A DNA stretch of 64,000 nt, taken from assembly GCF_000384295.1 (NCBI RefSeq), contig NZ_KB913037.1, forward strand, positions 7,565,533 to 7,629,532. The letters are read 5' to 3'. This DNA comes from Amycolatopsis balhimycina FH 1894 (GTDB taxonomy: Bacteria; Actinomycetota; Actinomycetes; Mycobacteriales; Pseudonocardiaceae). Within the stretch, counting starts at the first letter, position 1. Every line of letters begins with the position of its first letter. The notes below the pieces were generated by a model that did no database searches, had not been told where the DNA came from, and saw nothing but the letters and a program-made list of their open reading frames with translations. This document shows positions 57,144 through 64,000 of this stretch, piece by piece. Position numbers and translations under genes: made by a program.

Positions 57144-58832
57144 ATGGCTTCTACTGCTTCCGAGGGCGTGCACGGGATCTGCGACCGCTACGTCGACGAC
57201 TACGCGGCCGCGGACCCCGTCGCGGCGACCGCGCAGGGCATCGCCGGGCACGACCACCGGCTGACCGACTACTCGGCGGCCGGGTTCGCCGAGCGCGCCG
57301 GGCTGGCCGCGCGGGCGCACGCCGCCGTCACCGCCGCCGAACCGCGGGACGCCGCCGAACGCGCCGCCAAGGCCGTGTTCACCGAGCGCGTCGGCCTGGA
57401 GCTGGAGATCCACGAGGCCGGCCTCGACGTCGCGAGCCTGAACGTCATCGCCAGCCCTGTGCAGGAGCTGCGGATGGTGTTCGACCTGATGCCGCTCGAG
57501 ACCGAGCACGACTGGTCGGTCGTCGCGACCCGGCTCGGCGAGGTGCCGAAAGCACTGGCCGGCGTCCGCAGCGGCCTGCTTTCGGCGGCCGACGCGGGAC
57601 GCGTCGCGGCGCTGCGTCAGGTCGCGAAGGTGGCGGAGCAGTGCGAGACGTGGGCAGGCCTGAAGGAGGAGACGGGGTTCTTCACCGGGCTCGTCGGCGG
57701 CGCGTCTTCTCAGGGCGAAGCGCTGAAGTCGGACCTCGCGCACGGTGCTCGCGCCGCTGACGAGGCGTACGCGGAGTTCGCCGGGTTCCTGCGTGCCGAG
57801 CTGGCACCGAAGGCCCCGGTCAAGGACGCCGTCGGCGAGGACGTCTACCGCCTGTGGTCGCGGTACTTCGTCGGCGCCACGCTGGACCTGCGCGAGGCCT
57901 ACGAATGGGGCTGGGCGGAGTTCGCCCGGATCGAGGAGGAGATGCGCGCCGTCGCGAACCGCGTCAAGGCGGGCGCGACCCCCGCGGAAGCCGCGGCGGT
58001 GCTGGACGCCGACCCGCGCTACCGCGTCCGCGGCCGCGCCGAGTTCGAGGCGTGGATGCAGCGCCTGTCCGACCAGGCGCTGGAGTCGTTGCGCGGCAAG
58101 CACTTCGACATCTCCGACCGCGTGATGGCCCTGGAGTGCAAGATCGCCCCGCCGGGCGGCGGCGTCGGCGCGTACTACACGGGCCCGAGCGAGGACTTCA
58201 GCCGTCCGGGCCGGATGTGGTGGTCCCTGCCCGCAGGCCGCGACGAGTTCGTCACGTGGCGCGAGACGAGCACCGTCTACCACGAAGGAGCCCCGGGCCA
58301 CCACCTCCAGATCGCGACGGCGGTGGACCAGTCGGACGGGCTGAACAAGTACCAGCGGATGATGGCGTTCACGTCGGGCCACGCGGAGGGCTGGGCCCTG
58401 TACGCGGAGCGCCTGATGCAGGAACTGGGCTACCTCGCGGACGACGGCGACCTGCTGGGCATGCTTTCGGAGCAGCTGTTCCGCGCGGCCCGGGTGATCG
58501 TCGACCTGGGCATGCACCTGGAGCTTGCGATCCCGTCCGGGACCGGCTTCCACGAGGGCGAGCGCTGGACGCCGGAGCTGGGCCTGGAGTTCGTGCTGAG
58601 CCGCACGATCACGGACCCGGCCCACGTCCACGACGAGATCGACCGCTACCTGGGCTGGCCGGGCCAGGCCCCGGCGTACAAGATCGGCGAGCGCCTCTGG
58701 CTGGCGGCGCGCGCGGAGGCCCAGGTTCGGGCCGGGAAGTCGTTCGACATCAAGCACTTCCACACGGAGGCGCTGAAGCTGGGCGGCATGGGGCTGGACA
58801 CGCTGCGGGAACAGCTTTCCCAGCTGGACTGA
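57144..58832 (+). CDS. DUF885 family metallopeptidase-like protein
   Basis: 562 residues, mostly helical. The conserved metal region is TSTVYHEGAPGHHLQIATAV followed by HAEGWALYAERLMQELGYL, which has the HExxPGHH pattern of DUF885. Some members act as peptidases. The ATG is seven bases after TAGCGT (57131-57136). No signal peptide is visible, so it is probably cytoplasmic. A degenerate hairpin lies about 90 bp after its stop. Confidence 0.88.
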   Translation: MASTASEGVHGICDRYVDDYAAADPVAATAQGIAGHDHRLTDYSAAGFAERAGLAARAHAAVTAAEPRDAAERAAKAVFTERVGLELEIHEAGLDVASLNVIASPVQELRMVFDLMPLETEHDWSVVATRLGEVPKALAGVRSGLLSAADAGRVAALRQVAKVAEQCETWAGLKEETGFFTGLVGGASSQGEALKSDLAHGARAADEAYAEFAGFLRAELAPKAPVKDAVGEDVYRLWSRYFVGATLDLREAYEWGWAEFARIEEEMRAVANRVKAGATPAEAAAVLDADPRYRVRGRAEFEAWMQRLSDQALESLRGKHFDISDRVMALECKIAPPGGGVGAYYTGPSEDFSRPGRMWWSLPAGRDEFVTWRETSTVYHEGAPGHHLQIATAVDQSDGLNKYQRMMAFTSGHAEGWALYAERLMQELGYLADDGDLLGMLSEQLFRAARVIVDLGMHLELAIPSGTGFHEGERWTPELGLEFVLSRTITDPAHVHDEIDRYLGWPGQAPAYKIGERLWLAARAEAQVRAGKSFDIKHFHTEALKLGGMGLDTLREQLSQLD

Positions 58833-58922
58833 GGTGTGGGCCGGGGCCTCGCCGCCGGAGGCCGGCCCCCACCCTCCCCGGCAGGGCTCTCGCCGGAGTG
58901 CGTGGCGGTTCGCCGCTGCGAT

Positions 58923-58976
58923 GTCGTGAACGACTCGTTCATCTCGTCCGACGACAGGAAAGAGTCGTTCATGTCG
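58923..58976. repeat. Degenerate hairpin, family B copy 2
   Basis: A 9-bp core, GAACGACTC (58928-58936) with GAGTCGTTC (58962-58970), sits inside longer imperfect arms. It shares TGAACGACTC and TTCAT blocks with the perfect hairpin at 30767-30819, so it looks like a decayed relative. Confidence 0.6.
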
Positions 58977-59070
58977 TTTGGCGAGTGCTCCGGAGCGCAG
59001 TTGTCCACAACCCGGCGGGCCTGGGGAAAACCCGTCGCGTCCACCCGCTCTGACCGCTAGGTTTCCTCTC

Positions 59071-59112
59071 GTGCACCGGATCTTCCTCGTCACCCCACCG
59101 CCTCGCGCCTGA
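59071..59112 (+). CDS. Candidate 13-codon leader peptide upstream of EamA gene
   Basis: GTG 59071 encodes VHRIFLVTPPPRA and stops at 59110-59112. It lies upstream of two stem-loops and the exporter gene, the classic layout of translation-dependent attenuation. No strong Shine-Dalgarno is visible, so translation is unproven. Confidence 0.4.
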   Translation: MHRIFLVTPPPRA

Positions 59113-59160
59113 GCGGGGTGGTCCCTAGCCGCGTGGTCTTCAAGGCCCGCGGCTGATTTG
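59091..59160 (+). promoter_or_regulatory. Tandem stem-loops, attenuator-like leader of EamA gene
   Basis: CACCCC (59091-59096) can pair with GGGGTG (59115-59120), overlapping the leader stop. A second stem, AGCCGCG (59127-59133) with CGCGGCT (59148-59154), is followed by GATTTGTCTTG and could act as terminator. The alternative pairing CCACC/GGTGG allows switching. Confidence 0.45.
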
Positions 59161-59221
59161 TCTTGCGCACCGCCCCGCGTCGTCGAACTCCCTTTTCCTT
59201 CGACGCAGGAGCGTTCTTCCG

Positions 59222-60094
59222 ATGTCCATCGCCACACCCACGCGCGCCCGTTCGTCGGCCGCGCTCGTTCTCGCCGGTGTCCTGTGGGGCACCGGCGGTC
59301 TCGCCGGCTCGCTGCTCGGCGACCTCGCCGGCCTTCACCCGCTCGCCGTCGCCGCTTACCGGCTGCTCGTCGGCGGCGCCGCGGCGACCCTCTTCGTCCT
59401 CCTCAAAGGCGTCACCCTCCCGCGCACGGCAGAAGCGGCGAAGCGCATCATCGCCGTCGGCGGGCTGTTCGCCCTGTTCCAGGCGAGCTACTTCGCCGCC
59501 GTCGCGCTGAGCTCGGTGAGCGTCGCGACCATGACCACCATCGGGGCCGCGCCTGTCGTGGTCACCCTCGCCGGGCGGCGGAAACCGCACCGCTGGACGC
59601 TGGTCTCGCTGGCCGGCACCCTCGCCGGCCTGGTGTTGCTCCGCTGGTCACCGGGCGAAGCGACCTCCCTCGCCGGGCTCGGCTTCGCGCTGCTCGCGGC
59701 GGCCGGCTTCGCCACCCTCACCTTGCTCACCGCCAAGCCGGTCGAGGGCCTGGAACCGCTGTCCACGACGGCGTTCGGCTGCCTGGCCGGTGGCCTGCTG
59801 CTCACCCCCGTGGCGAGCTGGTCCGGCATGGCGCTGCCGCTGCACGCGGACGTCCTCCTCGTGACGTGCTACCTCGGCGCGGTGCCGACCGCGCTCGCCT
59901 ACGCCGCGTACCTGCGTGGCCTGACCAACGCGCACCCGCTCCTGGGCGCGCTGGCGGCGGTGCTCGAGCCGCTGACGGCGGCGATGCTGTCCGCGGTCCT
60001 GTTCGGCGAGCGGCTGAGCGTCACGGCGTGGTGCGGCGCCGCCGTGCTGGTCGCGGCGCTCGTGGTCGGCTACTGGCGCCCGGAGCCGCGCTGA
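59222..60094 (+). CDS. EamA/DMT-family exporter
   Basis: 290 residues with ten helices in two EamA halves: ALVLAGVLWGTGGLAGSLLG in the first and CYLGAVPTALAYAAYLRGLT, ALAAVLEPLTAAMLSAVLFG in the second. Such drug/metabolite transporters export amino acids, nucleosides or drugs. The ~110-base leader with paired stem-loops suggests control by a metabolite or by translation. The real substrate is unknown. Confidence 0.88.
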   Translation: MSIATPTRARSSAALVLAGVLWGTGGLAGSLLGDLAGLHPLAVAAYRLLVGGAAATLFVLLKGVTLPRTAEAAKRIIAVGGLFALFQASYFAAVALSSVSVATMTTIGAAPVVVTLAGRRKPHRWTLVSLAGTLAGLVLLRWSPGEATSLAGLGFALLAAAGFATLTLLTAKPVEGLEPLSTTAFGCLAGGLLLTPVASWSGMALPLHADVLLVTCYLGAVPTALAYAAYLRGLTNAHPLLGALAAVLEPLTAAMLSAVLFGERLSVTAWCGAAVLVAALVVGYWRPEPR

Positions 60095-60098
60095 AGGT

Positions 60099-60671
60099 TC
60101 AGCGCGGTTCGAGGGGCAGTGCGCGCCCCAGGATCGCGAACGGCCGCGGGTCGCCGGCGAAGTGGTAGTCGCGCAGGACGTCGACGAACCCGGTGCGGCG
60201 GTAGAGCTTCCACGCCCGGCTGGTGCCCTCGGGCGTCGAGAGCAGCACGTTCGCGCTCGGCACGCCATTGAGCAGGCCCCGCAGCAGGTCCTCGCCGATC
60301 TGGTGGCCCTGGTTCTCGGGCCGGACGTGGATCTCGGTCAGCTCGAAGTAGTCCGACAGCCAGCGGTCGGCCTCGGCGGGCCCGGACCGGCGGCTCAGGC
60401 CGTGGCGCACCTGCTCGTGCCACCACTGCCCGGCCCGCCCGCGGTACCCGTAGGCGACACCGAGCAGGACGTCGTCGGCGTCGAGGGCGGCCATGCAGCG
60501 CCAGCCCTCACGCAGCGCGTGGGTGAGCCACATCGGCGCGCGCTGCTCGGCGGTGCCGGCCGGGTACCGCATCGCCCGGACGTAGATGTCGAGCGCTTCG
60601 GGCAGGCGTGCGCGGAACTCGTCCGACGAGAGCTGGACGTAGCGGGAGTAGCCGGCGGGCATCGCGGTCAC
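60099..60671 (-). CDS. GNAT family N-acetyltransferase
   Basis: 190 residues. The acetyl-CoA binding loop reads IHVRPENQGHQIGEDLLRGL, with CMAALDADDVLLGVAYGYRG (strand beta2-3) and a C-terminal ARAWKLYRRTGFVDVLRD. The N-terminal AMRYPAGTAEQRAPMWLTHA is typical of actinobacterial members. Its ATG overlaps the YbaK stop, so the two are coupled. Acceptor unknown. Confidence 0.85.
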   Translation of the reverse strand: MTAMPAGYSRYVQLSSDEFRARLPEALDIYVRAMRYPAGTAEQRAPMWLTHALREGWRCMAALDADDVLLGVAYGYRGRAGQWWHEQVRHGLSRRSGPAEADRWLSDYFELTEIHVRPENQGHQIGEDLLRGLLNGVPSANVLLSTPEGTSRAWKLYRRTGFVDVLRDYHFAGDPRPFAILGRALPLEPR

Positions 60672-61180
60672 GGCTGTCCATCCTCCTCCGCGCCGCCGAG
60701 CGCGCCGGGGGTGCCCCCGGTCAAGGCCACCAGCCCGGCGAAGGTGGTGGGGTAGACGGTCTTCGGATGCCCGGCGGCGGCCCAGACGATGTCGTGGTCC
60801 CGCAGCGCGGTGTCGACGAGCGTCGGCAACGGCCGCGGGTGCCCGGTGGGGGCGACCCCGCCGATCGGCTGGCCGGTGTGCGTCCGGACGAAGTCGGCGT
60901 CGGCCTTGCCGATCTCGGCGCCGGCCAGCCGGGCGAGGGTGGCCGGGTCGGCGCGGTGGGCGCCGGAGGTCAGCGCGAGGAGCGCGTTTTTGTCGGACCC
61001 CAAGCGGAAGATGAGGCTGTTGGCGATGGCCCCCACGGGCACGCCGAGCGCTTCGGCCGCCTGAGCGGCGGTCCGGACCTCGGCGGGCAGCACGCGGATG
61101 CCTTCGGCGGCGGCGTGCTGCCCGGCTTCGGCCAGCGCGGCCGCCACCTTGGCGACGGCGGGGTGGTCCAGCGAACTCAT
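60668..61180 (-). CDS. YbaK/EbsC-type aminoacyl-tRNA deacylase
   Basis: 170 residues of the ProX/YbaK fold, which removes wrongly attached amino acids from tRNA. Family features: TAAQAAEALGVPVGAIANSL, IFRLGSDKNALLALTSGAHR, and DADFVRTHTGQPIGGVAPTG, with TPGALGG near the end. It precedes the GNAT gene in a leftward pair and is divergent from the SOS-boxed HEPN gene. Confidence 0.88.
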   Translation of the reverse strand: MSSLDHPAVAKVAAALAEAGQHAAAEGIRVLPAEVRTAAQAAEALGVPVGAIANSLIFRLGSDKNALLALTSGAHRADPATLARLAGAEIGKADADFVRTHTGQPIGGVAPTGHPRPLPTLVDTALRDHDIVWAAAGHPKTVYPTTFAGLVALTGGTPGALGGAEEDGQP

Positions 61181-61282
61181 GAACCTATGAGATCACGCCA
61201 CCGACCTGGTGTCCCGCACCACGTCCGGGATCGCCCGGTGGGGTTGAGCGGACGCCGGGTCGGGGGTTACTCTGGAAATTGT

Positions 61283-61298
61283 TCGAACAGGCGTTCGA
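61283..61298 (+). promoter_or_regulatory. LexA (SOS) box upstream of HEPN gene
   Basis: TCGAAC-AGGC-GTTCGA matches the actinobacterial LexA consensus TCGAACnnnnGTTCGA at all fixed positions. It lies 104 bp before the ATG at 61402 and about 100 bp from the divergent YbaK start. Confidence 0.75.
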
Positions 61299-61401
61299 CA
61301 TCGGTGAGCGCGCACCGGTCAGGTGCCCGGTACCGGGACGGGGGAAGCGTCTCGGCACCGGGCCCCCGATCGGGCTCACCCCGCGCAGGAGGAGGGTCGC
61401 C

Positions 61402-62136
61402 ATGTCCGTCAAGGTCGTGTCCCCCACGGATCCGGGGCAGCCACAGCTGCCCATGTCGCTGCGCCCGCCGGTGACCCCGGCGGCGGCCGGAACCCACCAC
61501 GTCCGCCCCCGGCGGCACTCGCCGGCCTCGGCTCCGGTGGTGGATTCGCGGCAGCCCGAGCTGCCGATGCCGCCGTGCCGTTCCGCTGCCGAGCTGGAGT
61601 CTGACCAGCCTCAGCCGCCGATGTCGCCGCGCTCGTCCGCCGCCGAGACAGTGTCCGGCCAGCCCCAGCTGCCGCCGCGTCCGCCGGCCGCCGGCACCGA
61701 GCCTGACCAGTCCCTGCTCCCCATGGCCGTGCGCCCGCCCGCTCCGCCGGTGGCGGCCGGCCTGCTCGCGCAGGCGCGGCGCGGGCTCGCCGAGGCCGAG
61801 TGGGAGACCGATCCCGCGGAACGGTTCATCGGCGCCTACCTCGCCGCGCTGCGCGGTGCCGCCGCCGTGCTCGCCGCCCGTGGGCGTCCGCACCGGGGCC
61901 GGGCGCGGCCGGCCAGCACCTGGGTCCTGCTCGACTCCGTCGCGCCCGAACTGCGGGAGTGGTCCGCCTTCTTCGCGGGCAACTCGGCCACACGCGCCGC
62001 CGCGCAGGCCGGGATCACCGGGAAGGTCACCGCCGAGTCGGCCGCGGGGCTGGTGCGGGCCGCCACGCCGTTCCTGGAGCTGGTCCGCCGCCTGGTGCAC
62101 GGCCTGCCGATCACTGGGGAAGCCCATGTCGCGTGA
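61402..62136 (+). CDS. SAV_6107-family HEPN-domain protein with proline-rich repeats
   Basis: 244 residues. The N-terminal ~100 are proline-rich imperfect repeats around QPQLPM/QPELPM/QPQPPM units. The C-terminal ~120 (LLAQARRGLAEAEWETDPAE, FIGAYLAALRGAAAVLAARG, STWVLLDSVAPELREWSAFF) match SAV_6107 HEPN proteins. AGGAGGAGGG precedes the ATG. A perfect LexA box upstream implies induction on DNA damage. The next gene starts within its end (11 bp overlap). Confidence 0.82.
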   Translation: MSVKVVSPTDPGQPQLPMSLRPPVTPAAAGTHHVRPRRHSPASAPVVDSRQPELPMPPCRSAAELESDQPQPPMSPRSSAAETVSGQPQLPPRPPAAGTEPDQSLLPMAVRPPAPPVAAGLLAQARRGLAEAEWETDPAERFIGAYLAALRGAAAVLAARGRPHRGRARPASTWVLLDSVAPELREWSAFFAGNSATRAAAQAGITGKVTAESAAGLVRAATPFLELVRRLVHGLPITGEAHVA

Positions 62137-62893
62137 GCACGGCCTGGTCGACTCCGGGCGGCTGCTCACGGCGTTGGGGATCGAAGGCCGGGTGCTGGCC
62201 GAGGCCGTGCACGCGGCGCCGGTCGAGGCCCCGGTGCCGGCCTGCCCCGGCTGGTCGCTCGGCGAGGTGGCCCGGCACGTCGGAAGCCTCTACCGGGTGG
62301 TCCGGCGCCGGCTGGCGGACGGCCGGAGCCCCGAAGACTGGCAGCGCGACCCCGAACCGGGCCAGAGCCTGCGGGAGTTCCTGGAGACGGGCCTCGCCGA
62401 GCTGCTCGACGAACTGGCCGCGCACGACCCGGAGGAGCGCGCGGACACCTGGTGGCCGGCGGACCCGACGTACGGGTTCTGGCGGCGGCGCATGCTGCAC
62501 GAGACGCTCGTCCACCGCGTCGACGTCGAGCAGGCCGCGGGCGCGGAATCGCGCGGGGTGCCCGAAGACCTCGCGCTCGACGGCATCGACGAAGCGCTGA
62601 CCCTGTGGTTCGGGCAGAAGCTGCCGATGCTCGGGCTGACCGGCACGAAAGCGGGCTCGGTCGGCGTGCGGGCCGGCGCGCACAGCTGGATCGCGCGGGC
62701 CGGACCGGAGACCACGGAAGCGTGGCGCTGTTCGGCCGAGGAGGCCGAGAACGCCGACGACGTCGTCACGGCGAAACCCGCGCAGATCTACCTGTGGCTC
62801 TGGGGCCGCGCGTCCCTGACCTCGGTGGCCGTGCGGGGAGTGCACGACCAGGCGGCCCAGCTCTGGGCGCTGCTGCGGCTCGCGACCCGATGA
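62126..62893 (+). CDS. Maleylpyruvate isomerase-family mycothiol-dependent enzyme
   Basis: 255 residues of the actinobacterial MPI/DinB-like family: PVPACPGWSLGEVARHVGSL, then GFWRRRMLHETLVHRVDVEQ and the C-terminal AQIYLWLWGRASL. Metal-ligand histidines are seen in HVGSL, HETLVHRVD. Members use mycothiol for isomerisation or conjugation. GGGGAAG precedes the ATG, which lies inside the end of the HEPN gene, so both may be SOS-induced together. Confidence 0.85.
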   Translation: MSREHGLVDSGRLLTALGIEGRVLAEAVHAAPVEAPVPACPGWSLGEVARHVGSLYRVVRRRLADGRSPEDWQRDPEPGQSLREFLETGLAELLDELAAHDPEERADTWWPADPTYGFWRRRMLHETLVHRVDVEQAAGAESRGVPEDLALDGIDEALTLWFGQKLPMLGLTGTKAGSVGVRAGAHSWIARAGPETTEAWRCSAEEAENADDVVTAKPAQIYLWLWGRASLTSVAVRGVHDQAAQLWALLRLATR

Positions 62894-62964
62894 CCCGGCC
62901 GGTGGGGAAGCCGAACCGGAACTGTCGGGGGTGGCTGTCGGGAATAACAGCTAGCCTGCGGCGC

Positions 62965-63696
62965 ATGAGCACGCGCTTGGTGAATGTCGTGATCGACTCG
63001 GCGCGGCCGAGGGTCCTGGCGGACTTCTGGGCCGCGCTGCTCGGCTGGCACGTCGCCGTCGAGGAATCCGGCGAGGTCGACGTCCGCGCCCCGGAGACCG
63101 ACGGCTGGGACCTCGATCTCGTCTTCGTGCCGGTTCCGGAACCCAAGGAGGTCAAAAACCGGATCCACCTGGACCTGGCGAGCACGGCTCCCGCGCACCA
63201 GGCCGAGCTGGTGGCGCGCGCCCTGGAGCTGGGCGGCCGCCAGGTCGACCTCGGGCAGGGCGCGGTGCCGTGGGTGGTGCTGGCGGACCCGGAGGGGAAC
63301 GAGTTCTGTGTGCTCGAGCCCCGCGACCGGTACGCGGAGACGGGGGCGGTGGCCTCGATCGTGGTCGACGCCCACGACCCCGCGCTCCTGGCGGACTTCT
63401 GGGCGCGGGTCACGGGCCGGCCGGTCGAGGTCCGCGAGGGTGAGGTGCTGGTGGGCCTGCGCGCGCCCTCGGGCCGCGGGCCGTGGCTGGAGTTCCTCCG
63501 CAACGACGACGTCAAGCGCGTCAAGAACCGCGTGCACCTCGACGTCGCGCCGCCGGCGGGTGCCGACCACGCCGCGGCGGTGGCGGAGGTCATCGCGGCC
63601 GGCGCGGCGCCGGCGGACCTGGACGGTCCCGCGCTTCCGTGGCGTGTACTGACGGACCCGGAAGGCAACGAGTTCTGCGTGCTGACCCCGCGCTGA
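62965..63696 (+). CDS. Two-domain VOC (glyoxalase-fold) protein
   Basis: 243 residues with two similar halves: MSTRLVNVVIDSARPRVLAD with FWAALLGWHVAV, and VASIVVDAHDPALLADFWAR with VTGRPVEV. Each half ends in ADPEGNEFCVL or TDPEGNEFCVL. The VOC fold serves dioxygenases, resistance proteins and isomerases. The ATG is seven bases after TAGCCT (62952-62957). Substrate unknown. Confidence 0.88.
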   Translation: MSTRLVNVVIDSARPRVLADFWAALLGWHVAVEESGEVDVRAPETDGWDLDLVFVPVPEPKEVKNRIHLDLASTAPAHQAELVARALELGGRQVDLGQGAVPWVVLADPEGNEFCVLEPRDRYAETGAVASIVVDAHDPALLADFWARVTGRPVEVREGEVLVGLRAPSGRGPWLEFLRNDDVKRVKNRVHLDVAPPAGADHAAAVAEVIAAGAAPADLDGPALPWRVLTDPEGNEFCVLTPR

Positions 63697-63946
63697 CCTA
63701 GGGCGCCGAAGCGCTGAGCAGCTGGGCGAGGTCGACCTGCCGGTGCGCGTCCGGTGGGGTGCCGAGGACACGTGGATCCCGCCGGCCATCGGCGAGCGGC
63801 TCGCCGCGGGCATCCGGGGCGCGACCTTCACCCCGGTCGCCGGTGCGGGCCACCTCGTCCAGCTGGACGACCCGGTCGCGCCGGCCACCGAGCTGCGGTC
63901 GTGGCTGAGTGTTTCGCCGGGGTTGCCGGAGCGCGTCGAACGCTGA
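63697..63946 (+). pseudogene. C-terminal remnant of an alpha/beta hydrolase gene
   Basis: Directly after the VOC stop a frame reads AEQLGEVDLPVRVRWGAEDT, then WIPPAIGERLAAGIRG and VAGAGHLVQLDD, ending at 63946. This is the last third of an alpha/beta hydrolase with the catalytic Asp (GAED) and His (GAGH). No start, lid or nucleophile elbow precedes it, as the VOC gene abuts. It is best read as a 5'-truncated relic. Confidence 0.65.
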
Positions 63947-64000
63947 CCTGCGCGAAACATCGGCGCCCTGGAGCGGCAACAACCGCGGGGCACCGTGGAG

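Noticed and set aside
55416..59237. 1,273-codon minus frame across metF and DUF885
   Set aside because: Antisense shadow of two clear genes. No start signal or recognisable domain.

Overview
The window is chromosomal DNA of a high-GC actinomycete, most likely a Pseudonocardiaceae member close to Amycolatopsis. The evidence is very high GC at third codon positions, many GTG starts, F420-dependent and mycothiol-dependent enzyme families, a class II DAHP synthase, a dual HisA/TrpF (PriA) with no separate trpF near the trp genes, and a PknL-type kinase divergent from an Rv2175c-type DNA-binding protein as in mycobacteria. No rRNA, tRNA or CRISPR array was seen.

Layout. 1-13.6 kb: the 3' side of an acyl-CoA dehydrogenase gene, then hisH-priA, a MarR/SnoaL divergent pair with an adjacent deleted SDR gene, a drug-type ABC exporter, a sigma/anti-sigma-like pair, a phytase, and hisF-(membrane)-hisI. 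14-21.3 kb: membrane proteins, a TetR repressor and the trp cluster trpE-(TIGR02234)-uORF-trpC-trpB-trpA. 21.4-29.7 kb: a Tat-exported amidase, then a nitrogen-compound cluster (glutamine-synthetase-like enzyme divergent from an APC permease, amidohydrolase and M20 hydrolase). 29.7-42.5 kb: lgt, a short-chain dehydrogenase, gltB-gltD, a secreted protease and peptidase, a PAP2-like protein and the DAHP synthase gene. 42.5-46.4 kb: LuxR/SnoaL with a divergent TetR, and a WS/DGAT acyltransferase. 46.5-56.2 kb: SPFH-NfeD-PknL, an Rv2175c homologue, and LLM-crtB-crtI-idsA carotenoid/isoprenoid genes. 55.5-64 kb: a MerB-like lyase, metF, DUF885, an EamA exporter with an attenuator-like leader, YbaK, an SOS-boxed HEPN gene, an MPI-family enzyme, a VOC protein and a hydrolase remnant.

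The most unusual region is 24.8-27.4 kb. A 2,182-bp segment sits between the translationally coupled permease and amidohydrolase genes, flanked by identical 211-bp direct repeats made of the permease 3' end plus the hydrolase 5' end. Both host genes therefore remain intact. The insert encodes two divergent small operons: an XRE regulator plus a CYTH/triphosphate-tunnel protein, and a 48-aa protein plus a zinc-ribbon protein plus a two-TM membrane protein. The membrane-protein gene is split, with its 5' half at one end of the insert and its 3' half at the other. Joining the ends at a shared CGTC restores a 93-codon frame, which points to a circular donor. No recombinase or transposase is present.

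Other patterns stand out. Perfect long intergenic hairpins occur in two sequence families, with compensated base changes between copies. Many genes have a TANNNT-like -10 box 6-7 bases before the start codon, suggesting leaderless mRNAs. Clear operator palindromes precede MarR, TetR, XRE, LexA-type and KstR-type sites.
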